From positions 1 through 7,162 of the forward strand of contig PWGE01000160.1 of NCBI GenBank assembly GCA_003554345.1: a DNA stretch of 7,162 nt, given 5' to 3'. Under the pieces are notes generated by a model. That model saw nothing but the letters and a program-made list of their open reading frames with translations, ran no database searches and had not been told where the DNA came from. The position numbers were made by a program, and so were the translations under genes. Origin of the DNA: T1SED10-198M sp003554345 [NCBI: Candidatus Sumerlaeota bacterium]. GTDB lineage: Bacteria; Sumerlaeota; T1SED10-198M. The first letter of the stretch is position 1. Each line of letters starts with the position of its first letter. Shown here one piece after another: positions 1-6,823 of the stretch.

Positions 1-703
1 CCGTTGTGAGATGCCCTATATCAGTAACCGCTGGTTGGGGGGTACTTTGACTAATTTTAAGACCATTCGGCGAAGTATTGACAAGTACAAAGAACTGGAA
101 GAGATCCTGAATGATGAAGAACAGGCTTCGAAGTATGCTAAGATAGAACAGGTTATGATGAGTAAAGAATTGGAAAAGCTGGAGAAAGACCTGGCAGGAA
201 TTCGTGATCTTGATGAGTTGCCTGATGTTGTGTATATTGTTGACCCGGTTTTTGAAGATATCGCTTTAAAAGAAGCAAGAAAGCTTGGGATACCGGTGGT
301 TGCTTTGCTGGATACGAACTGTGACCCTGACTTGATAGATGTTCCGATTCCTGCAAATGATGATGCTATTCGAGCAGTTAAATTGCTGACCAACGCTATA
401 GCCGATGCCATCATAGAAGGGAAATCCCGTCGCGAAGAATTCCTTGAAGAGGAAGAGGCAAAAGCAGAAGAAGAGGCAGCAGCAGAAGAAGCTGAAGAGG
501 AACAGGAATCAGATATTGTAGGTGAAGTGGTGGGAGAAAGTGTTACAGAGGAGAAAGATATAACAACAGATTCTGATGATGAGGTGTCAGCTGACATTGA
601 AACCTCCACGTCTGCTGATGAAGAAAAAGAAGAGGATTCTTCAAAGGCTGATGCAAATGCATCTGAAAAAGAGGTAATCTCTGAGAAAAAAGAGGAAAAT
701 TAA
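1..703 (+). CDS. rpsB: 30S ribosomal protein uS2 (RpsB), 3' part, with long acidic C-terminal tail
   Basis: This is ribosomal protein uS2, which sits on the back of the small subunit between head and body and is needed for stable binding of bS1 in many bacteria. The reading frame is open from the window edge (first full codon at position 2), so the true start lies upstream. By comparison with the family, roughly the first ninety residues are missing. Family motifs visible are [11 protein letters not shown] just after the edge, [19 protein letters not shown], and the signature [14 protein letters not shown] followed by [11 protein letters not shown]. The normal fold ends near IIEGK, at about position 424. 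After that come 93 residues (422-700), of which about 39 are Glu or Asp, with many Ala, Ser and Thr. This looks like a disordered tail and is far longer than the short tail of E. coli or Bacillus uS2. The gene ends with TAA, 27 bases before tsf. Identity is certain; the role of the tail is unknown. Confidence 0.97.
   Translation, partial: RCEMPYISNRWLGGTLTNFKTIRRSIDKYKELEEILNDEEQASKYAKIEQVMMSKELEKLEKDLAGIRDLDELPDVVYIVDPVFEDIALKEARKLGIPVVALLDTNCDPDLIDVPIPANDDAIRAVKLLTNAIADAIIEGKSRREEFLEEEEAKAEEEAAAEEAEEEQESDIVGEVVGESVTEEKDITTDSDDEVSADIETSTSADEEKEEDSSKADANASEKEVISEKKEEN
444..506 (+). repeat. Low-complexity GAA/GAG/GCA codon stretch inside rpsB tail
   Basis: This part of the rpsB tail is almost entirely purine-rich GAA, GAG and GCA/GCT codons, giving alternating Glu and Ala runs. 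It is imperfect rather than a clean tandem repeat. Such tracts can change length by slippage, so tail length may vary between relatives. The opposite strand is open here only because of this composition. Confidence 0.45.
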
Positions 704-730
704 TAATATAATACGAGAGGAGTCTGGCAT

Positions 731-1330
731 ATGGCAGAAATAAATGCAAAATTAGTCAAAGAATTACGTGAGAAATCTGGTGTCGGAATGATGGATTGCA
801 AAAAGGCACTGGTAGAATGTGAAGGGGATATTCAAAAAGCGATGAAATATCTTCGCGAGAAAGGTATTGCCAAGGCTGAAAAAAAGACCTCTCGCAAAGC
901 TACTGAAGGTATTATAGAATCTTATATCCACATGAATGGTAAGATTGGTGTTTTACTTGAAGTGAACTGTGAAACTGACTTCGTAGCTCGCAATGAAAAC
1001 TTTAAGGAACTTGCCTATAATATTGCCATGCATATCGCCGCTTCTAATCCGAAGTACGTTTCCAGTGAGGAAATCCCCGGGGAAGAACTGGATAAAGAAA
1101 AGGAGATTTTGAGAAATCAATATCTTAATGAAGGTAAACCTGAAAAAATTGTTGATAAAATAGTGGAAGGCCGAATTAAAAAGCATTGTTCTGAAATTTG
1201 CTTGCTGGAGCAGGAATATGTGAAAGATTCTGAAAAAACAGTGCAGGATATTATTACTGAAGCTATTGCTCAGATAGGAGAAAATATTCAGGTATCACGT
1301 TTTGCCCGCTTTGAGATTGGAGAAAAATAA
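731..1330 (+). CDS. tsf: Elongation factor Ts, short form
   Basis: EF-Ts is the cytoplasmic guanine-nucleotide exchange factor that releases GDP from EF-Tu. The N-terminal UBA-like domain (about residues 1-50) is clear, with [19 protein letters not shown] and [13 protein letters not shown]. It is followed by the conserved TDFVARN segment, with Thr82-Asp83-Phe84 matching the residues that insert next to the EF-Tu nucleotide site. The C-terminal part has the family features [15 protein letters not shown] and [11 protein letters not shown]. At 199 residues it is much shorter than the E. coli protein (283) and close to the Thermus type, which lacks the coiled-coil and second core half and works as a dimer; dimer function here is inferred. 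The ATG start is supported by AGAGGAG at 716-722, eight bases upstream. It lies 27 bases after rpsB and 6 before pyrH, so it is probably cotranscribed with both. Confidence 0.97.
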   Translation: MAEINAKLVKELREKSGVGMMDCKKALVECEGDIQKAMKYLREKGIAKAEKKTSRKATEGIIESYIHMNGKIGVLLEVNCETDFVARNENFKELAYNIAMHIAASNPKYVSSEEIPGEELDKEKEILRNQYLNEGKPEKIVDKIVEGRIKKHCSEICLLEQEYVKDSEKTVQDIITEAIAQIGENIQVSRFARFEIGEK

Positions 1331-1336
1331 GCCCCC

Positions 1337-2056
1337 ATGAGCCATTCTTATCGTCGGCTTCTTATTAAATTTAGCGGCGAGGTCTTAAAGGGGAATCAAT
1401 CCTTTGGAATTGATGCCTCCATGCTGGACCATTTCTGTAAGGCGATAAAGAGTATCCATAAGAAAGGCTATGAGCTCTCCCTGGTCATCGGAGGTGGAAA
1501 TATCTTTCGTGGTATACAGGGTGCTGCTCGCGGTTTTGACAGGGTCAGTGGTGATTACCTGGGAATGCTGGCAACAGTGATGAATGGCATATTTCTACGG
1601 GAATATCTCCATTCTCATGAGATTCCTGCACGTGTCCTCAGTGGTTTAAGTGTGCCCGGAGTGGTGGAGGATTTTTACCCTGGTTCTGCAAGGCAATATC
1701 TCTCCGAAAAACAGGTTCTTATTTTTGCAGGAGGAACCGGTAATCCTTATTTTACCACCGATACAGCAGCGGCCTTACGTGCCGCTGAAATTCAGGCAGA
1801 TATTTTTGTAAAGGCTACCAAGGTGGATGGGGTATATGATTCAGATCCTGTTGAAAACCCCGGTGCCCGGCTTATTCCTGAATTGTCTTTTTCCCGTTAT
1901 CTCCAGATGAACCTGAAAGTCCTGGATGGAACAGCTGTGTCTCTTTCTCGTGATAACAATATACCGATAGCTGTTTTGCGCTTTGACAGTGAAAAAAATA
2001 GCAATATAATGGAATTTTTAAAAGGACGAAAAGTCGGAACATTGATAGGAGGGTGA
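1337..2056 (+). CDS. pyrH: UMP kinase (uridylate kinase)
   Basis: UMP kinase phosphorylates UMP to UDP with ATP in pyrimidine nucleotide synthesis; the bacterial enzyme belongs to the amino acid kinase family and is a cytoplasmic hexamer usually controlled by GTP and UTP. Visible motifs are KFSGEVL (residues 11-17, usually KLSGEAL), the glycine loop GGGNIFRG (52-59), DYLGMLATVMNG (73-84), GTGNPYFTTDTAA, KATKVDGVYDSDP, and near the end LKVLDGTAVSLSRDNNIPI. The length of 239 residues is normal for the family. The ATG is 6 bases after the tsf stop. No good Shine-Dalgarno lies at the usual distance: the nearest, GGAGA at 1319-1323 inside the tsf end, is 13 bases away. Translation is therefore probably coupled to tsf. 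The stop TGA directly follows the AGGAGG of frr. Confidence 0.97.
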   Translation: MSHSYRRLLIKFSGEVLKGNQSFGIDASMLDHFCKAIKSIHKKGYELSLVIGGGNIFRGIQGAARGFDRVSGDYLGMLATVMNGIFLREYLHSHEIPARVLSGLSVPGVVEDFYPGSARQYLSEKQVLIFAGGTGNPYFTTDTAAALRAAEIQADIFVKATKVDGVYDSDPVENPGARLIPELSFSRYLQMNLKVLDGTAVSLSRDNNIPIAVLRFDSEKNSNIMEFLKGRKVGTLIGG

Positions 2057-2064
2057 ATACCATG
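2047..2064 (+). promoter_or_regulatory. Ribosome binding site and ATG start of frr, touching the pyrH stop
   Basis: AGGAGG at 2047-2052 is followed by the pyrH stop TGA (2054-2056) and then ATG at 2062, with nine bases between the Shine-Dalgarno and the ATG. This decides the frr start. The in-frame GTG at 2053 touches the Shine-Dalgarno and cannot use it. A ribosome finishing pyrH would stop directly on the frr binding site, suiting reinitiation. Confidence 0.8.
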
Positions 2065-2616
2065 AAAACGTTATTTCAGGAAATAGAAAAAAAGATGAAG
2101 GCTTCAGCTGAGGCTGCCAGCCGGGAACTGAACAAGATTCATGCCGGGCGGGCTAATCCTTCGGTTCTGGATCCAGTCAAGGTTGAGGCGTATGGTACTG
2201 TAAATAACTTGAATCAGGTGGCGAGTATAAATATCCCCGATGCCAAGCATATTATTATTCAGCCCTGGGATAAAAGTCTGCTGGGTGCTATAGAAAAGGC
2301 AATATTTAAGGCAAATCTGGGATTTACCCCTAATAATGATGGCAATGTTATTCGTATCCAGCTTCCTCCATTGACCGGAGAAAGACGCCAGGAGTTGGTT
2401 AAACAGGCTAAACAACTGGCAGAAGATAGCCGGATTTCTATCCGTAATATACGTAAAGAATATAAGTCGGAAATTGAAAAAAGTGAAAAAAAGTCTGAGA
2501 TATCTGAAGATGAAAAAATTCAGCAATTGAAGAAACTCCAGGAACTCACGGATAAATATATCAAAAACATAGATGAACTGTTGAAAGATAAAGAAGAAGA
2601 ACTTCTTAATATGTAA
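2062..2616 (+). CDS. frr: Ribosome recycling factor
   Basis: RRF works with EF-G in the cytoplasm to split post-termination ribosomes. The protein from ATG 2062 has 184 residues, matching the usual 185. It shows the two-domain pattern of the family: an N-terminal helix leading to ELNKIHAGRANPSVLD, the small beta domain with VKVEAYG, INIPDAKHIIIQPWD and the LGFTPNNDGNVIRIQLPPLTGERRQEL segment (here in two pieces), and then the long helices with ISIRNIRKE and the Lys/Glu-rich end LTDKYIKNIDELLKDKEEE. The conserved Arg in RNIR that contacts the ribosome is present. An in-frame GTG at 2053 would add three residues but has no usable ribosome binding site. It starts 5 bases after pyrH and ends 12 before uppS. 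Confidence 0.97.
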   Translation: MKTLFQEIEKKMKASAEAASRELNKIHAGRANPSVLDPVKVEAYGTVNNLNQVASINIPDAKHIIIQPWDKSLLGAIEKAIFKANLGFTPNNDGNVIRIQLPPLTGERRQELVKQAKQLAEDSRISIRNIRKEYKSEIEKSEKKSEISEDEKIQQLKKLQELTDKYIKNIDELLKDKEEELLNM

Positions 2617-2628
2617 TGAAGACTGTTG

Positions 2629-3405
2629 ATGACCAGCTCTATTCCCCTTTATATCAGTCAAATAAGAAACTATCTTCATAGAAATCCTCATAAAAGTCTG
2701 CCCCGCCACGTGTCAATTATTATGGATGGTAATGGGCGCTGGGCTAAAAGAATTGGAAAAGAACGTCTGTATGGTCATCGTGAGGGTATGAATTCGATTC
2801 GGTCCGTGGTATCGGCTGCTGCAAAGTTAAAAATTCCCTATCTTACTCTCTTTGCCTTTTCGACCGAAAACTGGCAACGTCCCAGAGGAGAGGTGACTGC
2901 CCTTTTTAACCTGTTGAAATATTTCTGCCGTAAAGAGCTCACCAATTTTATAAAAAAAAATATTCGGGTTATTTTTATCGGGCGCACGGATGAACTGCCT
3001 CAAATGGTGCGCTACTATCTCCGGCGTACTCTTCAGGCGACACGCCATTGCAATGGTATTACCCTCGTTATTGCCATAAACTATGGGGGGCAGCAGGAAA
3101 TAGTTGATGCTGTGAAAAAATTATTAAAAGACAAGGCTATAGTCGAAAATCCCGACCTGTTAGAGGAAAAACTTCTTTCCCGTTATTTTTATGCTCCGGA
3201 ATTGCCTCCCGTGGACTTGATGATACGGACCAGCGGGGAATACAGGCTTTCTAATTTTTTGACATATCAGAGTGTCTATGCAGAGCTTCATTTCACACCT
3301 CTTTTATGGCCGGAATTTAAGGAAAAAGAATTCTTGCTGGCAGTGCAGGAATACCTGACCCGCTCCCGTCGTTTCGGGGCATTGAACGATTATGTGGATA
3401 GGTGA
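2629..3405 (+). CDS. uppS: Undecaprenyl diphosphate synthase (cis-prenyltransferase)
   Basis: UppS extends farnesyl diphosphate with isopentenyl diphosphate to make C55 undecaprenyl diphosphate, the precursor of the lipid carrier for peptidoglycan and other surface polymers. It acts at the cytoplasmic membrane face. Signature motifs are HVSIIMDGNGRWAK with the catalytic Asp33, GHREG (50-53, where the second-to-last residue is often Ala), FSTENWQRP (77-85), and IRTSGEYRLSN with Arg200, Arg206 and Ser208, which bind the IPP diphosphate in the E. coli enzyme. YAELHF carries Glu219, corresponding to the E. coli metal-binding Glu213. The 258-residue length is normal. The start is either ATG 2629 or the adjacent TTG 2626; I prefer ATG. 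The binding site is weak (TGAAG at 2617-2621), so coupling to frr is likely. An in-frame stop at 2617 excludes a longer form. The end overlaps the cdsA binding site. Confidence 0.96.
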   Translation: MTSSIPLYISQIRNYLHRNPHKSLPRHVSIIMDGNGRWAKRIGKERLYGHREGMNSIRSVVSAAAKLKIPYLTLFAFSTENWQRPRGEVTALFNLLKYFCRKELTNFIKKNIRVIFIGRTDELPQMVRYYLRRTLQATRHCNGITLVIAINYGGQQEIVDAVKKLLKDKAIVENPDLLEEKLLSRYFYAPELPPVDLMIRTSGEYRLSNFLTYQSVYAELHFTPLLWPEFKEKEFLLAVQEYLTRSRRFGALNDYVDR

Positions 3406-3413
3406 AGATATTG
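3400..3413 (+). promoter_or_regulatory. Ribosome binding site and TTG start of cdsA, containing the uppS stop
   Basis: AGGTGA at 3400-3405 is a strong Shine-Dalgarno placed five bases before TTG at 3411. Its last three bases are the uppS TGA stop. The longer reading begins at GTG 3402, inside this Shine-Dalgarno, and has no proper site of its own. TTG 3411 is therefore the better start, although GTG 3402 with a GTGA overlap cannot be excluded. Confidence 0.65.
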
Positions 3414-4259
3414 AATAAGCATACGAAAAGGCTCTTTGGTGCAATTATAGCCCTGGCGGCTTTTCTTATCGCTCTTTTTCATCATGCTCTTTTTTTTCCA
3501 TTTATACTTTTAATATCGTATTTTCTTTATAAAGAATATTTCACAATGTTTCGTGATTATCTTTCTTCTTACCTGGTCGGAATAATGGGTTTCTGGATAA
3601 ATAGTATTATACTGCTTGTGATGTATCTTACTCTGCTTTTCAGGGAAGAGGGATTTCTGGAAGGAGCTGGAGTTATTCCTATAACTCTTCTGTTGTTTAT
3701 TCCGGCACTTTTATATATGGGAATTATTCTCCAGGCATTTTTGCATGTCCTGAAGTTTGAAAAAAACACTTTTTACGGGTCGTTTATCCTTAGCATTTCG
3801 GCCTTACTCTACCTGACTGTTCCCCTCTTATGTGCCCTCTTTCTTTTTATGCGATATAACAGGTTGATTTTTCTGATCCCTTTCTTTGTGGTATGGCTCA
3901 ATGATTCTTTTGCTTATTACCTGGGCTCTTTTTTTGGTAAACGTAAAATTGCACCTTATCTCAGTCCCAATAAAACCTATATGGGAACCTTTGGAAGTGT
4001 TATTATAACAACAATGATTTTTCTGGTAGTTACCAGTGTCTGGCAGGATTTCCCTATGTCCCCTCTTCATATTTTGATAGGGATTCCTTTGCTTTGTCTG
4101 GTTGCTCATCTTGGGGACTTTACAGAATCTGGAATAAAACGTTCCCTGGGTGTCAAAGATTCCGGAAGGTTGATTCCTGGACATGGAGGAATTCTTGATC
4201 GCCTGGATAGTTTATTATTTGTTATTACCTGTTTTATATTTCTTGCGCCAATGCTATAG
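3411..4259 (+). CDS. cdsA: Phosphatidate cytidylyltransferase (CDP-diacylglycerol synthase)
   Basis: CdsA transfers CMP from CTP to phosphatidic acid, making CDP-diacylglycerol, the branch point for all major bacterial phospholipids. It is an integral inner-membrane enzyme. The protein (282 residues from TTG 3411, 285 from GTG 3402) is mostly hydrophobic, with about seven or eight membrane segments starting with LFGAIIALAAFLIALF. The C-terminal signature is fully present at 4128-4208: S-G-I-K-R, then K-D-S-G, then P-G-H-G-G-I-L-D-R-L-D, containing the metal-binding Asp residues. WLNDSFAYYLGSFFGK is also typical. One oddity is SPNKTYMG, where most relatives have Glu at the Met position (SPKKTxEG). 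The gene sits between uppS and dxr, 18 bases before dxr, a common order. Identity is certain; the start is likely but not proven. Confidence 0.95.
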   Translation: MNKHTKRLFGAIIALAAFLIALFHHALFFPFILLISYFLYKEYFTMFRDYLSSYLVGIMGFWINSIILLVMYLTLLFREEGFLEGAGVIPITLLLFIPALLYMGIILQAFLHVLKFEKNTFYGSFILSISALLYLTVPLLCALFLFMRYNRLIFLIPFFVVWLNDSFAYYLGSFFGKRKIAPYLSPNKTYMGTFGSVIITTMIFLVVTSVWQDFPMSPLHILIGIPLLCLVAHLGDFTESGIKRSLGVKDSGRLIPGHGGILDRLDSLLFVITCFIFLAPML

Positions 4260-4264
4260 TTGAC

Positions 4265-4280
4265 AGGAGGTTTGATTGTG
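4265..4280 (+). promoter_or_regulatory. Ribosome binding site and GTG start of dxr
   Basis: A perfect AGGAGG at 4265-4270 is followed by seven bases and GTG at 4278. The longest open frame begins at TTG 4260, upstream of this site, and would make the Shine-Dalgarno part of the coding sequence. The in-frame TTG at 4272 is only one base away. GTG 4278 is the well-spaced start. Confidence 0.85.
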
Positions 4281-5444
4281 AATAAAGAACCCCGAAAAGT
4301 GGCTGTCCTTGGTTCTACAGGTTCTATAGGGGTTTCCACTTTAAAGGTGTTGCGAGATTATCCTGATGATTTTCAAGCGGTGGCCCTTGCTGCCTATGGT
4401 AATATTGAAGCATTAAAAGAACAGACTGAGGAATTTTCTCCATCCGGGATTTACCTGGCTGATGAGGAGAAGTATTATTTTTTTCGTAATGAATATCAAC
4501 ATGAGAGATGCCAGCTTTTTAGCGGTTCTGAGGGAATGGAAGAAATGCTGGCATCCTGTCGTCCTGATATTGTGGTAGTGGCAACAGTAGGGTTCACAGG
4601 GGTTAAACCGGTTTTATGGTCGATAAAAAACCGGATACCGGTTGCCCTGGCAAACAAAGAAGTACTGGTGGTGGCCGGTGACCTTGTTCGCAGGTTACAG
4701 GAACAATATCAAACACCTCTTTATCCTGTTGATAGCGAACATAGTGCCATATTTCAGTGTTTGCAGGGAGAAAGGGAGCATCTGCGAAAGATTTTATTGA
4801 CAGCTTCCGGCGGGCCCTTCCATAAAAAACCACGTGAAAACATGGAAAATGCCGGTGTACAGGAAGTGTTGAACCATCCTACGTGGGACATGGGGAAAAA
4901 GATTACTGTTGATTCTGCCACTATGATAAACAAGGGTTTTGAGGTTATTGAAGCCCATTATCTTTTTGACCTGCCACCTTCCCGGATTCAGGTGGTTGTT
5001 CATCCACAGAGTGTGGTACATTCTATGGTGGAGCTGGTAGATAATACTGTTCTGGCGCATCTTTCTCCAACCGATATGTATTATCCGGTCCTCTATGCTC
5101 TTGCCTATCCCCGTCGGCTGGAAGTGCCTCATAAAGAACCGCTTGACTTCTTTCAGTTGCCTCAATTGACTTTCTCAAAACCTGACCCGAAGTCTTTTCC
5201 CTGCCTGCAGTTTGCCTATGATTGTCTTGAAAAGAAACGCGGTTACCCGGTGGCTTTCAATGCAGCAAATGAGGTGGCGGTTGCCTCTTTCCTGGAAGAA
5301 AAAATCACTTTTCTACAGATAGCAGAGCTTATTGAACAAATACTCGAAGCATTTTCCCCTGTAGATGTGTCAGAATTTGATATAATCTGTAAAATTGATG
5401 AAGAAGTACGTAAAAAGACCTCTTCCTTGATAAAGGCATTATGA
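4278..5444 (+). CDS. dxr: 1-deoxy-D-xylulose 5-phosphate reductoisomerase
   Basis: Dxr converts DXP to 2-C-methyl-D-erythritol 4-phosphate with NADPH and a divalent metal, the first committed step of the MEP isoprenoid pathway and the target of fosmidomycin. From GTG 4278 the protein has 388 residues, usual for the family. The NADPH loop GSTGSIG is at residues 12-18. LANKEVLV (Lys127) and VDSEHSA carry the metal ligands Asp152 and Glu154. TASGGPF contains Ser177, and HPTWDMGKK contains the flexible-loop Trp203 and Met205. NKGFEVIEA supplies Asn218, Lys219 and the third metal ligand Glu222; the usual form is NKGLE. VVVHPQSVVHS follows. All catalytic residues are thus present. Its product ultimately supplies the IPP used by UppS two genes upstream. 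The TGA stop overlaps the rseP ATG. Confidence 0.97.
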   Translation: MNKEPRKVAVLGSTGSIGVSTLKVLRDYPDDFQAVALAAYGNIEALKEQTEEFSPSGIYLADEEKYYFFRNEYQHERCQLFSGSEGMEEMLASCRPDIVVVATVGFTGVKPVLWSIKNRIPVALANKEVLVVAGDLVRRLQEQYQTPLYPVDSEHSAIFQCLQGEREHLRKILLTASGGPFHKKPRENMENAGVQEVLNHPTWDMGKKITVDSATMINKGFEVIEAHYLFDLPPSRIQVVVHPQSVVHSMVELVDNTVLAHLSPTDMYYPVLYALAYPRRLEVPHKEPLDFFQLPQLTFSKPDPKSFPCLQFAYDCLEKKRGYPVAFNAANEVAVASFLEEKITFLQIAELIEQILEAFSPVDVSEFDIICKIDEEVRKKTSSLIKAL

Positions 5445-6754
5445 CTTTTATATATATCCTTGTCACCCTTTTTGTACTTGGTCTGTGTATATTGTTCCAT
5501 GAATTGGGGCACTTCATTTCAGCCCTTTCCGTGGGAGCAATAGTTAAAGAGTTTTCTATTGGTTTCGGTCCACCAGTAAAAACATGGCATTACAAAGGCA
5601 TTAAGTTCTCTCTGCGATCATTATTTTTAGGTGGCTATGTAAAAATTCTGGGTGATGATCCAAATGATCCAGAAAAAGATAATCCTCGTTCTTTCAAAAA
5701 TCTGGGATTTTGGCGACGATTCTTAATCCTTATATCGGGAGTGTTTTCTAACCTTTTCTTTGCCTTTTTAATCCTTTTATTCATTAACTGGATAGGGTAT
5801 CAGGCGCCTGTAAGTCCGATTGAGGTAAGGGGTATAGAAAGTGAATCACCGGCTGCTCAAGCCGGTATAGAAAAATATGACATTATCTATGAGATTAATG
5901 GGCAAGAAATACGCCAGAGTGAGGATTTGTTAAGGTACCTTCAGGAAAGAGAGGAAGAGGTAGTAAATTTAGCTATCCTGCGGAATGAGCGCTCCATCAA
6001 TCTGGAAGCCGTACCGGCCTATGATGAAGAAAGAGGACAGTATTTGCTGGGGGTTCATATAAGACCTTATTTGTCGGCGGTAGTTCAGAATGTCCAGGTA
6101 AACACCCCTGCCCGGCAGGCAGGTATTGAGAAGGGTGATGTTCTTTATAAAGTGGAGGGTAACCGCGTATATTCCTATAATCATTTCGAAGAATTGATTC
6201 TCGAAGAAGGTGGAGATGAAGCCAGGATTACCGTATTACGTGATGGAGAGGAAATTGATAAAACCCTGAGAGTGGAAACTATCACTATTCGGGGGCAAAA
6301 AATGGCTAATATTGGTGTTGAACCGCAATTTTTCGATGAAGAAAAAGTCCGGCACTCTTTTCTGGAATCAGCCTGGGGAAGTGTCCTCATGATAGGTACT
6401 CTTATTGAATATAATGTGGTTGCTGTAGCGGCACTTATACGCGGCAGTTTGCCTGTCAGAGAGTCTCTGGGAGGTCCTGTGCAAATTGTTCAGTTGGGTG
6501 CGCACCAGGCACAAATGGGTCCGATAGTTTTCTGGCGCTTTATGGCTCTTCTCAATGTGGTACTCTTCTTGTTCAATCTCTTGCCTATTCCTGTGCTGGA
6601 TGGGGGGCATATCCTTTTTCTGGTTGTGGAAAAGGTCATCAGGCGACCAATTCCTCATGCAGTCCAGGCCTTTGTGACCCAGATATTTTTTGTTTTACTG
6701 CTGGCTCTCTTTCTTTTTGTAACCTTTAATGATATTTTGCGACTCTTCTCCTAG
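5441..6754 (+). CDS. rseP: RseP-type site-2 metalloprotease with two PDZ domains
   Basis: This is a membrane-embedded zinc metalloprotease of the S2P family (M50B), which cuts transmembrane segments of substrates such as anti-sigma factors and remnant signal peptides. The active site HELGH lies at residues 20-24 in the first membrane segment, and the third zinc-ligand motif NLLPIPVLDGG has Asp387 in the C-terminal half. GGYVKILGD is the conserved membrane-associated loop. Two PDZ domains follow the second membrane segment: one around residues 115-205 (SPAAQAGIEKYDIIYEING) and one around 205-290 (TPARQAGIEKGDVLYKVEG). Two further hydrophobic segments lie near 375-395 and at the C-terminus. The length of 437 is close to E. 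coli RseP (450), whereas many Firmicutes versions have one PDZ. The ATG overlaps the dxr stop by four bases, with AAAGG at 5432-5436. Its substrate cannot be told; no sigma or anti-sigma gene is in view. Confidence 0.94.
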   Translation: MTFIYILVTLFVLGLCILFHELGHFISALSVGAIVKEFSIGFGPPVKTWHYKGIKFSLRSLFLGGYVKILGDDPNDPEKDNPRSFKNLGFWRRFLILISGVFSNLFFAFLILLFINWIGYQAPVSPIEVRGIESESPAAQAGIEKYDIIYEINGQEIRQSEDLLRYLQEREEEVVNLAILRNERSINLEAVPAYDEERGQYLLGVHIRPYLSAVVQNVQVNTPARQAGIEKGDVLYKVEGNRVYSYNHFEELILEEGGDEARITVLRDGEEIDKTLRVETITIRGQKMANIGVEPQFFDEEKVRHSFLESAWGSVLMIGTLIEYNVVAVAALIRGSLPVRESLGGPVQIVQLGAHQAQMGPIVFWRFMALLNVVLFLFNLLPIPVLDGGHILFLVVEKVIRRPIPHAVQAFVTQIFFVLLLALFLFVTFNDILRLFS

Positions 6755-6783
6755 CAGTCTGTCCTGTTTGTTTCACTTCATTT

Positions 6784-6794
6784 TATGGTAAAAT
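6784..6794 (+). promoter_or_regulatory. Candidate extended -10 promoter for lemA
   Basis: The 69-base gap after rseP contains TATGGTAAAAT, which fits the extended -10 pattern TRTGnTAnnnT, with TAAAAT (five of six to consensus) at 6789-6794. A weak -35-like TTGTTT lies at 6768-6773 with a short 15-base spacer, as is tolerated by extended -10 promoters. Transcription would begin near 6801, leaving a leader of about 23 bases that includes the lemA ribosome binding site. This is prediction from sequence only. No hairpin-plus-T-run terminator is visible in the gap, so read-through from rseP is also possible. Confidence 0.5.
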
Positions 6795-6823
6795 ATCTCT
6801 AATAATCCTTGAGAGGTGATGAT

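Noticed and set aside
16-609. 197-residue open frame on the minus strand opposite rpsB
   Set aside because: It is Ser-rich only because it is the complement of the Glu/Asp-rich rpsB tail and body; it has no family motif, and rpsB is certain on the other strand.
707-712. Perfect TATAAT between rpsB and tsf as a tsf promoter
   Set aside because: There is no -35 or extended -10 element, and a transcript starting about seven bases later would begin inside the tsf Shine-Dalgarno. It is most likely chance in an AT-rich spacer.
2104-2709. 201-residue open frame on the minus strand across frr and uppS
   Set aside because: It spans two clear genes in antisense, has Phe/Ile-rich low-complexity stretches from complementing Lys/Glu codons, and shows no recognisable domain.
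6755-6783. Intrinsic terminator after rseP
   Set aside because: The T-rich stretch has no stable inverted repeat before it that I can find.
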